NCBI GenBank assembly: GCA_002328825.1
Contig: DCWI01000118.1
Location: 1 to 38,791 of the forward strand
Reading direction: 5' to 3'
From: Nitrospiraceae bacterium UBA2166
GTDB taxonomy: Bacteria > Nitrospirota > Nitrospiria > Nitrospirales > UBA2166
DNA length: 38,791 nucleotides
A model generated the notes under the pieces. The model made no database searches, was not told the DNA's origin, and was given only the letters and a program-made list of their open reading frames with translations. Shown here in pieces: positions 8,166 to 15,218 of this stretch (within the stretch, counting starts at the first letter, position 1; every line of letters starts with the position of its first letter). The translations under genes were made by a program, and so were the position numbers.

Positions 8166-8372
8166 ATGGATATTGTTGTTAACGGCAAGTCTTATCAAGT
8201 TGAGGAAGGCCTGTTGGTGAGTGCTCTTCTTGTGCAGTTAGGATTGCCTTTGAAAGGTCTTGTTGTAGAACGAAATAGTATCATTATTCATCGTGATGCA
8301 TTTGACTCAACGATTTTGTCTTCCGATGATCGTGTGGAAGTCATCCGGTTTATTGGAGGAGGATGTGGTTAG
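8166..8372 (+). CDS. thiS: Sulfur carrier protein ThiS
   Basis: ThiS is the ubiquitin-like carrier that delivers sulfur as a C-terminal thiocarboxylate for thiazole synthesis by ThiG. The ATG at 8166 gives 68 residues: MDIVVNGKSYQVEE, then LLVQLGLPLKGLVVERN and DRVEVIRFIGGGCG. The beta-grasp pattern and position directly before thiG fix the identity. Unusually, two residues (Cys-Gly) follow the Gly-Gly that normally ends ThiS, so either the extra Gly serves as terminus or the tail is trimmed. No adenylyltransferase (thiF) lies in the window. I looked for a TPP riboswitch upstream and found none. Confidence 0.88.
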   Translation: MDIVVNGKSYQVEEGLLVSALLVQLGLPLKGLVVERNSIIIHRDAFDSTILSSDDRVEVIRFIGGGCG

Positions 8373-8449
8373 TGCATTCATATACAACGGGAGAATATTT
8401 TGGTGAGATATGTCGAGTGATGTGAAAAATATGATAGGGGGATAAACAG

Positions 8450-9241
8450 GTGGCGATTGCGAAAGATGTTGACTCAGATCCGTTAGTGGTCGCAGGGATG
8501 GAATTCAAATCTCGTCTTTGGGTTGGCACCGGGAAGTATAAAGATTTTAGTGAGACGAAGCGGGCAATTGAAGCTTCAGGTGCAGAAGTGGTAACTGTGG
8601 CTGTAGGACGCGTCAATATTACAGATCGTGGGCAAGAGAATTTGCTTGATTATATTGATCCTAAAAAATACCATATTCTTCCCAATACAGCAGGGTGTTA
8701 TACCGTTGAAGATGCTCTTCGGGTGTCTAGACTTGCTAGAGCAGCTGGTATTTCTGATATGGTGAAGCTTGAAGTCATTGGAGACGAACAAACGTTGTTT
8801 CCAGATACAGAAGGATTGATCGAAGCCGCGCGTGTTTTAGTCAAAGAGGGATTTATCGTTTTGCCATATACTAATGATGATCCCATTGTAGCAAGGAAGC
8901 TTGTTGATGTGGGGTGTCCGGCTGTTATGCCGCTTGCGGCGCCAATTGGCTCAGGTTTGGGTATTCGAAATCCCTATACTCTACGTATTATTCTCGAAAC
9001 AGTGAAAGTTCCAGTGATTGTGGATGCAGGTGTTGGAACTGCATCAGATGCGGCGTTGGCAATGGAATATGGTAGTGATGCGGTGTTGATGAATACCGCG
9101 ATTGCTGGCGCAAAGGATCCAGTAAAAATGGCACGTGCCATGAATTGCGGAGTTCAGGCAGGCCGTTTAGCTTATTTGGCGGGCCGAATACCGAAAAAGT
9201 TGTACGCTACAGCGAGTAGTCCGGAACCTGACTTTAATTAA
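8450..9241 (+). CDS. thiG: Thiazole synthase
   Basis: ThiG condenses deoxyxylulose 5-phosphate, dehydroglycine and ThiS-bound sulfur into the thiazole phosphate of thiamine. The GTG at 8450 is preceded by AGGGGG at 8435-8441 and gives 263 residues, the usual length. The Schiff-base lysine lies in MVKLEVIGD (K106). Family motifs FKSRLWVGTGKY, LPNTAGCYT, PLAAPIGSGLG and VDAGVGTASDAA are all present. It follows thiS by 77 bases and precedes thiE by 92, all on the same strand. Confidence 0.97.
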   Translation: MAIAKDVDSDPLVVAGMEFKSRLWVGTGKYKDFSETKRAIEASGAEVVTVAVGRVNITDRGQENLLDYIDPKKYHILPNTAGCYTVEDALRVSRLARAAGISDMVKLEVIGDEQTLFPDTEGLIEAARVLVKEGFIVLPYTNDDPIVARKLVDVGCPAVMPLAAPIGSGLGIRNPYTLRIILETVKVPVIVDAGVGTASDAALAMEYGSDAVLMNTAIAGAKDPVKMARAMNCGVQAGRLAYLAGRIPKKLYATASSPEPDFN

Positions 9242-9333
9242 TGGCTCCTTCTCTTCTGCGGGCATTGAGGTGTTCCATTTGGTTAGGTCGATGTTGCAAT
9301 GCATGAATTTCAGTTTGGCGTGAGTCCTCATTC

Positions 9334-9978
9334 ATGCCAAGAATTGATTTTTCTCTCTACCTGATCACGGATCGATGTAATACAGCTGATCGTCCCCTCC
9401 ATGTTGTGGTCGATGCAGCGCTTGAGCACGGTGTTGGTGCGGTTCAGGTTCGTGAAAAAGACTTATCTGCTCGGGCTCTATTGACTTTGACTAGAGAAAT
9501 TTCTGCACAGACAAAAAGGCGTGATGCAAAGTGTTTCGTTAACGATCGTGTTGATGTGTGTTTGTCCGTCCCTGATGTTGGGATTCATCTTCGCTCTGAC
9601 AGTCTTCCAGTTAATCAGGTTCGTCGGCTGGTTGGACCAGAGCGACTTATTGCGGTGTCAACGCATAGTGTTGATGAAGTCCAGTCTGCGGAACAGCAGG
9701 GAGCTGATTTTGTGGTGTTAGGTCCAATCTATGACACTCCATCAAAGCGCACATTAGGGAAACCTCTTGGGCTCACCGCCATTGATATGGCTTGTAGGAA
9801 AAGTTCTCTTCCTGTTTTTGCTATTGGAGGAATCACCCAGGGGAATGTTGGTGAGGTCATGGGAGTCGGGGCATCAGGAATTGCCGTAATTTCTGCAATC
9901 ATGCCATCGTCGGATATTGGTCTTATTACGCGGACACTGTGTTCGGAGATTGAGCGCCATTGTACGATGATGCGTTGA
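9334..9978 (+). CDS. thiE: Thiamine-phosphate synthase
   Basis: ThiE joins the pyrimidine (HMP-PP) and thiazole phosphate to thiamine phosphate in the cytoplasm. The protein has 214 residues with the TIM-barrel motifs VGAVQVREKDLS (residues 34-45), FVNDRVDVCL, GADFVVLGPIYDTPSK and FAIGGITQGNVGEVMGVGASGIAVISAI. The PIYDTPSK loop and GGI-containing phosphate site identify ThiE over the regulator-like TenI, where these are usually eroded. The start ATG at 9334 has only a weak ribosome-binding site. It is probably the last gene of the thiS-thiG-thiE group. Confidence 0.94.
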   Translation: MPRIDFSLYLITDRCNTADRPLHVVVDAALEHGVGAVQVREKDLSARALLTLTREISAQTKRRDAKCFVNDRVDVCLSVPDVGIHLRSDSLPVNQVRRLVGPERLIAVSTHSVDEVQSAEQQGADFVVLGPIYDTPSKRTLGKPLGLTAIDMACRKSSLPVFAIGGITQGNVGEVMGVGASGIAVISAIMPSSDIGLITRTLCSEIERHCTMMR

Positions 9979-10379
9979 GTTGACCACCCTCAAGGGCTAT
10001 GAAACAATGTATGATGATCATTTGTGGTGATGAGACTCACGGATTGCCATGATTGATCTGCTGTATCACAGTATTAGGCATTCTAACGGAGCATTCTATC
10101 TATTCGAATAGCACGGCCGTGTCGATTGAACGGTTGATGACTAGGCCATTCGTGATGTGATGTTATTTCCTTCCGCCAGGTGCACGTGTGAAATTTCCTG
10201 ATGATCCTATTTGTTTTGTGAGGGGAAAATTGTTCATATGCTGTTTGCTGGACTTATTTGAAATATAAGGTGGTATTGGGAAGAGCCGTTCTTGCGTATG
10301 GATTCATTTGACAATACAAACATGTGTGTGCGTGAGTTATTCGAACAACGTTCTGTGGCGATGTGATGCTCGTAGAGGG
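9979..10379. other. 401-base gap without a recognisable gene
   Basis: No convincing reading frame is found on either strand. Two abutting perfect palindromes lie here, CTATTCGAATAG (10100-10111) and CACGGCCGTG (10112-10121). A TTGACA at 10308-10313 could be a -35 box for the peptidase gene, but I see no matching -10. No terminator hairpin with a T-run is visible. Confidence 0.6.
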
Positions 10380-11294
10380 ATGTTGAAAAGTCCTATTAAG
10401 AGTGCGCTCCTGGTGCTTTTTATGACTGGAATCATTGGATTATGCACGAGTTGGATGGTGTTGGCTGAGGAGGTAAGTGTTGATCCCCAAACTTTTCAGG
10501 TAAGGCAAGGAGAAATTGTGGAAATTGTTCTTTCCGTCCCCAGTCATGCGACTTCTGCGGAAGGAACGTGGAGAGGAAAAAATATTCAATTTTTCAAAAT
10601 TCAAAATCCTCCCACTTTATTGGGGTTGGTTGGAGTGGATTTAGATTCGAAGGTGGGGGCCTCTTCTTTGAAAGTCACCATTGTAGCTCCGCAGTGGAAA
10701 GAAAATCGGAAGTTCATCATTGAGATTGTAGATGCATCGTTTCCCGTTCAAACGCTTCAATTGCCTCGTAATATGGTTGATCTTGACGCTGATACGCTCA
10801 ATCGTGTTCGGAAAGAAGCGAAACATTTACGAACTCTATTTGCACAAACCAACACTCCACGCGCATGGACCGATAATTTTATTGTGCCGCTTAAGGGAAA
10901 GATTAGTGGGGCCTTTGGACGCCGGCGGATTATTAATGGGCAGAAGAAAAACCCTCATACTGGAGAAGATATTTCTGCTCCCCAGGGAGCTGAAGTGCAG
11001 GCGTCAAATCGTGGTATCGTGCGATTGGCTACTGAGCAGTTTTTTAGTGGGAAAAGTATTCTTATTGATCATGGCTTGGGTCTTTTTACCATGTATTTTC
11101 ATCTTTCAGAGATGTTGGTGAAAGAGGGGAATACTGTAGAGCGTGGTGAAATGCTTGGATTGGTTGGGTCGACCGGACGGGCTACTGGCCCACATCTACA
11201 TTGGGGTGCGCGACTCAATAATGCGCGTGTTGATCCCTACGAGTTGATTCGGATGAAGATAGGAGCAAGCTTCAACGGTGGTGGAACCCAATAA
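10380..11294 (+). CDS. Exported M23 (LytM-type) metallopeptidase
   Basis: From the ATG at 10380 the protein has 304 residues. An upstream in-frame start at 10308 exists, and the correct start is uncertain. A signal peptide is present (MLKSPIKSALLVLFM..., likely cut near VLA/E). An N-terminal beta-rich domain follows, then the M23 domain with zinc ligands HTGED (H193, D197) and HLHWG (residues 272-276), plus GRATGPHLH. M23 enzymes cut peptidoglycan cross-bridges, or act as activators if degenerate. Here the Hx3D and HxH motifs are intact, so activity is expected. It overlaps the DsrE-like gene by 17 bases. Confidence 0.88.
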   Translation: MLKSPIKSALLVLFMTGIIGLCTSWMVLAEEVSVDPQTFQVRQGEIVEIVLSVPSHATSAEGTWRGKNIQFFKIQNPPTLLGLVGVDLDSKVGASSLKVTIVAPQWKENRKFIIEIVDASFPVQTLQLPRNMVDLDADTLNRVRKEAKHLRTLFAQTNTPRAWTDNFIVPLKGKISGAFGRRRIINGQKKNPHTGEDISAPQGAEVQASNRGIVRLATEQFFSGKSILIDHGLGLFTMYFHLSEMLVKEGNTVERGEMLGLVGSTGRATGPHLHWGARLNNARVDPYELIRMKIGASFNGGGTQ

Positions 11295-11700
11295 AAAGTT
11301 TGTCATCTTCGCGCATGGAGCAACCTACGATAAGTTACACCAAGTCGGTACTTTGGCACTCACCTCCGCAGCTTTAGGACGTGATGTGCACGTGATTTTG
11401 ATGTTTTGGGCGATTAAGAAACTTGCGATAGGCCGGTTTGACACTATAGATTTTCCTCCTGAGTATAGAGCATACACCGATGATGTTGCTCGACTTCTCG
11501 AAGAAAAGAAGATCCCGGCGATTACCAAGATGTTTTCCGATGCTAGACAGGTCGGAAAGTTTCGCCTTATCGCTTGCAGTGCAGGGTTGGAATACATGGG
11601 CGTTGATTCTGACAAGCTCGTATCTCTCGTTGACGAGGTTCTCGGTCTTCCGGCGATTCTCTCCATGACTTTTGACGCAGAGACAGCACTCTTTATTTAG
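11278..11700 (+). CDS. DsrE-like small sulfur-relay family protein
   Basis: A GTG at 11278, inside the end of the peptidase gene, gives 140 residues. The fold pattern KKFVIFAHGATYDKLHQVGTLALTSAALGRDVHVILMFW is that of the DsrE/DsrF-like family, with a conserved cysteine in LIACSAGLEYMGV (C100), the usual persulfide site. Members move sulfur between carriers in the cytoplasm; many remain uncharacterised. Overlap with the peptidase suggests co-translation but no evident shared function. The substrate is unknown. A role with the sulfite reductase-TusA protein encoded at 15219 is possible but unproven. Confidence 0.75.
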   Translation: MVEPNKKFVIFAHGATYDKLHQVGTLALTSAALGRDVHVILMFWAIKKLAIGRFDTIDFPPEYRAYTDDVARLLEEKKIPAITKMFSDARQVGKFRLIACSAGLEYMGVDSDKLVSLVDEVLGLPAILSMTFDAETALFI

Positions 11701-11783
11701 TTTCATCAACGAAGGGGCGCTAAACATTAGATTAAACTCGACTTCGTAAGGAATGATTAGGTAGGGGAAATATTGGTATTGTA

Positions 11784-12605
11784 TTAGCTAGGGTCTGGTT
11801 GGTTTGTGCGGCGCTGTGGCAGGATCAACGCAATGAAGAAAAGAGTTGTCTGAAGAAGCACAGTCGTTGGACCTGAGGGAAGGTCAAACCAGTATGAAAG
11901 GAGAACTCCAGAAACCGAGGTCACAATTCCAATTGCAATTGAGATTCGTGTCATCCGCCTGAGACTATGTGTGAGTTGGTACGCCGTTGATGCTGGTATG
12001 AGGAGCATTGCAAAGACCAGCATAGCGCCTATTGCTTTCAACGAGAGAACGACGGTCACGGCGATGAGGGTGAGTAGCAAAAAGAAAAGTAGTCGTGCTG
12101 GAATGCCAGACGCTTCCGCCATGTCTTGATCAAAAGCGATGAAATAGAGTTCTTTTGAGAATGCGAGCAGTGTTGAGATAATGACAATGCTTAGGAGCAC
12201 GATAATCTTCATTTCCGATGGTGTAACAGAAAGGATGCTTCCAAACAGGTAGCCGTAGACTTCAGCGCTATAGGCTTTCATCAATCCGATAAAGAGGATA
12301 GCCATTGCCATAGTGCTGGTAAACAGAATTCCAATAGATACGTCGAGTTTCATCCGTCCCTTCTCTTCCAGTAACCCTGCTGCCCATGCTGTTAGTACCC
12401 CAAACGTAATAGCTGCCAGTAATGGGGGAATTTGGAGTAGGTAGGAGAGGGCAACTCCAGCAAATGCTGCGTGTGCGGTTCCTGCGCCAATAAAAGCTAA
12501 GCCACGAAGTACCACAAAGACGCCAAGCCACGAACACACTCCTCCGACAAAAAACGCCGTTATTAAGGCGCGTTGCATGAATTCGTAAGCTAGAAACTCA
12601 AGCAT
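11784..12605 (-). CDS. znuB: Zinc/manganese ABC transporter permease
   Basis: This 273-residue membrane protein belongs to the ABC-3 family (ZnuB/TroC/MntB type). Multiple hydrophobic helices are visible, with conserved segments LRGLAFIGAGTAHAAFAG, MKLDVSIGILFTSTMAMA and LKAIGAMLVFAMLLIPAS. The family imports Zn(II) or Mn(II), less often Fe, across the inner membrane. It is the last gene of a leftward three-gene operon after the binding protein and the ATPase. The metal cannot be assigned from the permease sequence, so the symbol is by similarity only. Confidence 0.9.
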   Translation of the reverse strand: MLEFLAYEFMQRALITAFFVGGVCSWLGVFVVLRGLAFIGAGTAHAAFAGVALSYLLQIPPLLAAITFGVLTAWAAGLLEEKGRMKLDVSIGILFTSTMAMAILFIGLMKAYSAEVYGYLFGSILSVTPSEMKIIVLLSIVIISTLLAFSKELYFIAFDQDMAEASGIPARLLFFLLLTLIAVTVVLSLKAIGAMLVFAMLLIPASTAYQLTHSLRRMTRISIAIGIVTSVSGVLLSYWFDLPSGPTTVLLQTTLFFIALILPQRRTNQPDPS

Positions 12606-12677
12606 TCCTTATGCCTTTAGAGTAGTTGCGAAACAAGAGAAGAGAAAACTATACAACGTTATATGCCGTATTGAGCA

Positions 12678-13481
12678 TTACTCATGGTGCGAATCACCAC
12701 CAATGACATACCCGTTGTCGGTCACGATGATTTCATCGCCGTAGACTTGAGAGAGAATTTTGTATTGCAGCACATCGCGGGGATTTCCATTGGCAAAAAG
12801 TCGAGTGTTGAGCAACACCAATCGGTCCACAAATGGGCTGATGAGATTAATGTCGTGGGTTACCAGTAGAATGGTGAGTTGTAGCTCGCGATGGAGGCGA
12901 CGAACGAGTTCTAGAATAGTATGTTGCGTGGTAGTGTCGATGCCGGTGGTGGGTTCATCTAGCAGCAATACCTGTGGTTGTTGGGCTAGTGCTCGAGCGA
13001 TAAATATGCGTTGCTGTTGTCCTCCCGAGAGTTGGCCAAAAGGGTAATTTTGAAAATTCTGCATTCCCACATCTTCTAAGGCCTGAAGTGCAATTGCCTT
13101 GTCTTTTTTCCCTATTTGGCGGAAGAGTCCTCGGACGCCATAACGACCCATGAGCACCGTTTCAATGACTGTAATTGGAAAGTTTCGATCAATCTTTCCT
13201 TTCTGGGGAAGATATCCAATTCGAGCACGGTGGTGGCAGCGGAGATTTTCACATGCGCAGTCAAAGATCTGCATGGTTCCAGTTTGTGGGAGAAGCAAGC
13301 CAAGAATTGCTCGTAGAATGGTTGTTTTTCCAGACCCGTTCGGTCCAATAATGCCCACAAATTCGCCCTCGTTAATGTCGAGATTAATCTCTTTGAGGGC
13401 CGTTGTATGTGTTAGATTATAGGTGGCGTTCGAAAATGCTATGACGTGTCGGGGTTGTTCTTCTTCGAGATTTTTTAACAT
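12678..13481 (-). CDS. znuC: Zinc/manganese ABC transporter ATP-binding protein
   Basis: This is the 267-residue cytoplasmic ATPase of the metal importer. Walker A GPNGSGKTT is at residues 46-54, the Q-loop is in IGYLPQ, signature LSGGQQQR is at 151-158, Walker B VLLLDEP is at 171-177 and the H-loop is VTHD (H209). Two features stand out: a Cys/His-rich patch, FDCACENLRCHH (C75, C77, C82, H83, H84), just before the Q-loop, and a GDSHHE C-terminus. Both could bind metal, but this is inference. It lies between the binding-protein and permease genes, all leftward. Confidence 0.92.
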   Translation of the reverse strand: MLKNLEEEQPRHVIAFSNATYNLTHTTALKEINLDINEGEFVGIIGPNGSGKTTILRAILGLLLPQTGTMQIFDCACENLRCHHRARIGYLPQKGKIDRNFPITVIETVLMGRYGVRGLFRQIGKKDKAIALQALEDVGMQNFQNYPFGQLSGGQQQRIFIARALAQQPQVLLLDEPTTGIDTTTQHTILELVRRLHRELQLTILLVTHDINLISPFVDRLVLLNTRLFANGNPRDVLQYKILSQVYGDEIIVTDNGYVIGGDSHHE

Positions 13482-13515
13482 TGTATAGTGATAGGCAGCT
13501 AAGGCAGGAGCACTC

Positions 13516-14439
13516 TTAGTGGGTCAACATTTTTATGAGTACTGAGACGTTAAATTGTAGCATTTTAGTGTAGGTATCGGTTCCTGGAAGAGCCCCTGGG
13601 TTGGCGGTTAGTATAACTACGTGGGCTCCTGTTTCTTCGGCAAGAATCCTTGGAATTTTCTGATTGAGTTGGGGCTCCGATACGATGACTTTGATTCTTT
13701 CTTTCTTGATGTACTGCGCCAAGGCGCTGAGATGTTTTGCAGACGGTTCTGCCTCAGGTTGCTCAATAATGTTTCCGGCGATTTTAAATCCAAACCGTCT
13801 CGCAAAATATGGCCACGCGGGATGGTAGGAGACAAAACGCCGATCCGAAAGTTTTTTGACGCGGTGTTTAATATTAGTTTGCAGTGTGTCTAGTGTGCGT
13901 AAGTATTCCGCCTGATTGTCAAGATAGGTACGCTGATTTGAGCGATCGAGCTTGATAAGGCGGGTAGTAATTTGTCGAACTATGCTTTTTGCATTCTCGG
14001 GGTCAAGCCAGACGTGTGGGTTTCCCAACGCATGTTTTGTATGGGTCGTGGGTATCGTTCCGGTATTTCTCAGAAGGGCAATTCCTTTGGATGCAACTAC
14101 GATCTCAAGCGAATGGTTTTGCGCGATTTTCACTAGCTGGTTGGCCCAAATTTCGAGTCCAGCCCCAATTGTCACAAACATGTGAGCTTGCCGAACTTCC
14201 AGAATATCACTTGGTTTGAGTGCGTAATTGTGGCCATTTTCAAGCCCACTGATCAGACTGGTTACAGTGACGTGTTCCCGTCCAATTTGTTTGACGTAGT
14301 CTTCTAGGACGGGAAGAGTGGTGACAACAATAATTGTGGCGTTTGGTTTGGCGTTAACGGAGGAAGCTATTCCGGTCAGCAGAAATCCAAGGATCAGTGC
14401 AGCTATATAGGGTTTTGTCATGGAGGTGGACGCTATCAC
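13516..14439 (-). CDS. znuA: Metal ABC transporter substrate-binding protein (ZnuA-like)
   Basis: This exported 307-residue protein belongs to the cluster A-I metal-binding family and hands metal to the permease. A signal sequence runs to about residue 30 (SVNA/K). Three candidate histidine ligands occupy the family positions: NGHNYALKPSD (H70), GNPHVWLDP (H142) and YHPAW (H206). The fourth position, usually Asp, appears to be Asn in ILTANPGALPG (N280). The His-rich loop of classical zinc-binding ZnuA is short here (TTHTKH), so Zn and Mn cannot be separated. The start is uncertain: a GTG at 14439 or an ATG at 14421, neither with a good ribosome-binding site. First gene of the leftward operon. 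Confidence 0.88.
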   Translation of the reverse strand: MIASTSMTKPYIAALILGFLLTGIASSVNAKPNATIIVVTTLPVLEDYVKQIGREHVTVTSLISGLENGHNYALKPSDILEVRQAHMFVTIGAGLEIWANQLVKIAQNHSLEIVVASKGIALLRNTGTIPTTHTKHALGNPHVWLDPENAKSIVRQITTRLIKLDRSNQRTYLDNQAEYLRTLDTLQTNIKHRVKKLSDRRFVSYHPAWPYFARRFGFKIAGNIIEQPEAEPSAKHLSALAQYIKKERIKVIVSEPQLNQKIPRILAEETGAHVVILTANPGALPGTDTYTKMLQFNVSVLIKMLTH

Positions 14440-14664
14440 TCCAGTCGAGAGAAAGTCAATGTAATGCCTTAGTGGGCATAGGAAAGTCTTGTTCTTAGCG
14501 TTTGCGCTCTTGGTTCGTTGTGTCTTTCATCCTTTTCGTGTGGCAGCCACGTGACAGTGATCATTCGGTCTTACTGGATGACCTTTGGAACGGTTTCACT
14601 TTTAAGAGGATTGGATGTTTTTGCCAATCAGCTTTGAATGATTCAGGCGAGTCGCTCTGGAGTC

Positions 14665-14712
14665 TTGACAAAGATTGTTTTTCATGCGTAAACTCATAAA
14701 TCCTATCGGGAT
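14665..14712 (+). promoter_or_regulatory. Candidate promoter and operator of the Rrf2 gene
   Basis: TTGACA at 14665-14670 and TAAACT at 14689-14694 (18-base spacer) form a plausible sigma-70-type promoter. Just downstream, ATCC (14700-14703), five bases, then GGAT (14709-14712) form an imperfect inverted repeat that could be an autoregulatory Rrf2 site. The gene starts at 14725 without a clear ribosome-binding site. Confidence 0.45.
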
Positions 14713-14724
14713 AATGTAATTTAA

Positions 14725-15183
14725 ATGAAGATATCAATTAAAGGGGAATATGGGGTGCTTGCTGTTTTGGAGTTGGCATTCAACTGTAATCGTGGACCCC
14801 TTCAGGTGCGGGCTATCGCAAGGAAACAAAATATTCCTCATCGTTTTCTTGAGCAGGTGATGAGTGCGCTTAAACGCAATGGCTTGGTTCGTGGTATTCG
14901 AGGTGCGCAGGGAGGGTATTTGCTCGCAAAATCATCGGATGAAATCTTCGTTGGAGATATTATTGAGGCGATTGATGGTCCTATTACGCCTATGGCATGT
15001 GTGGGGAATGGAACTGCTGGGATGTGTTGGCAAGAGATTGATCCGAAATTGTGCGCTGTTCATGGTGTGTGGAGTGATGTGAAAGATTCAGTAATGGGCG
15101 TGTTGAATTCGACGACCATTCAGGATCTGTGTGATCGTGCTCATGCATTGAATGGGCAGCGTACTCTCATGTACCATATCTAG
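14725..15183 (+). CDS. Rrf2 family transcriptional regulator, probable Fe-S type
   Basis: This 152-residue regulator has an N-terminal winged helix (MKISIKGEYGVLAVLELA, then IARKQNIPHRFLEQVMSALK and GAQGGYLLAKS). Three cysteines follow at residues 92, 101 and 110 (ACVGNGTAGMCWQEIDPKLC), as in Rrf2 proteins that hold an Fe-S cluster (IscR, NsrR, RsrR), though the equal 8-residue spacings are its own. It lies 35 bases upstream of the sulfite reductase gene on the same strand, so it probably controls the sulfur assimilation block in response to redox, iron or sulfur state. It could alternatively be an IscR or CymR counterpart. CymR-type regulators lack the cysteines. Confidence 0.88.
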   Translation: MKISIKGEYGVLAVLELAFNCNRGPLQVRAIARKQNIPHRFLEQVMSALKRNGLVRGIRGAQGGYLLAKSSDEIFVGDIIEAIDGPITPMACVGNGTAGMCWQEIDPKLCAVHGVWSDVKDSVMGVLNSTTIQDLCDRAHALNGQRTLMYHI

Positions 15184-15218
15184 GTTGTGTAACATCCGTG
15201 GTTATTGGAGGTTTTGGT

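Noticed and set aside
14502..14699. 65-codon open frame between znuA and the Rrf2 gene
   Set aside because: No ribosome-binding site or recognisable motif, and it overlaps the candidate Rrf2 promoter region.
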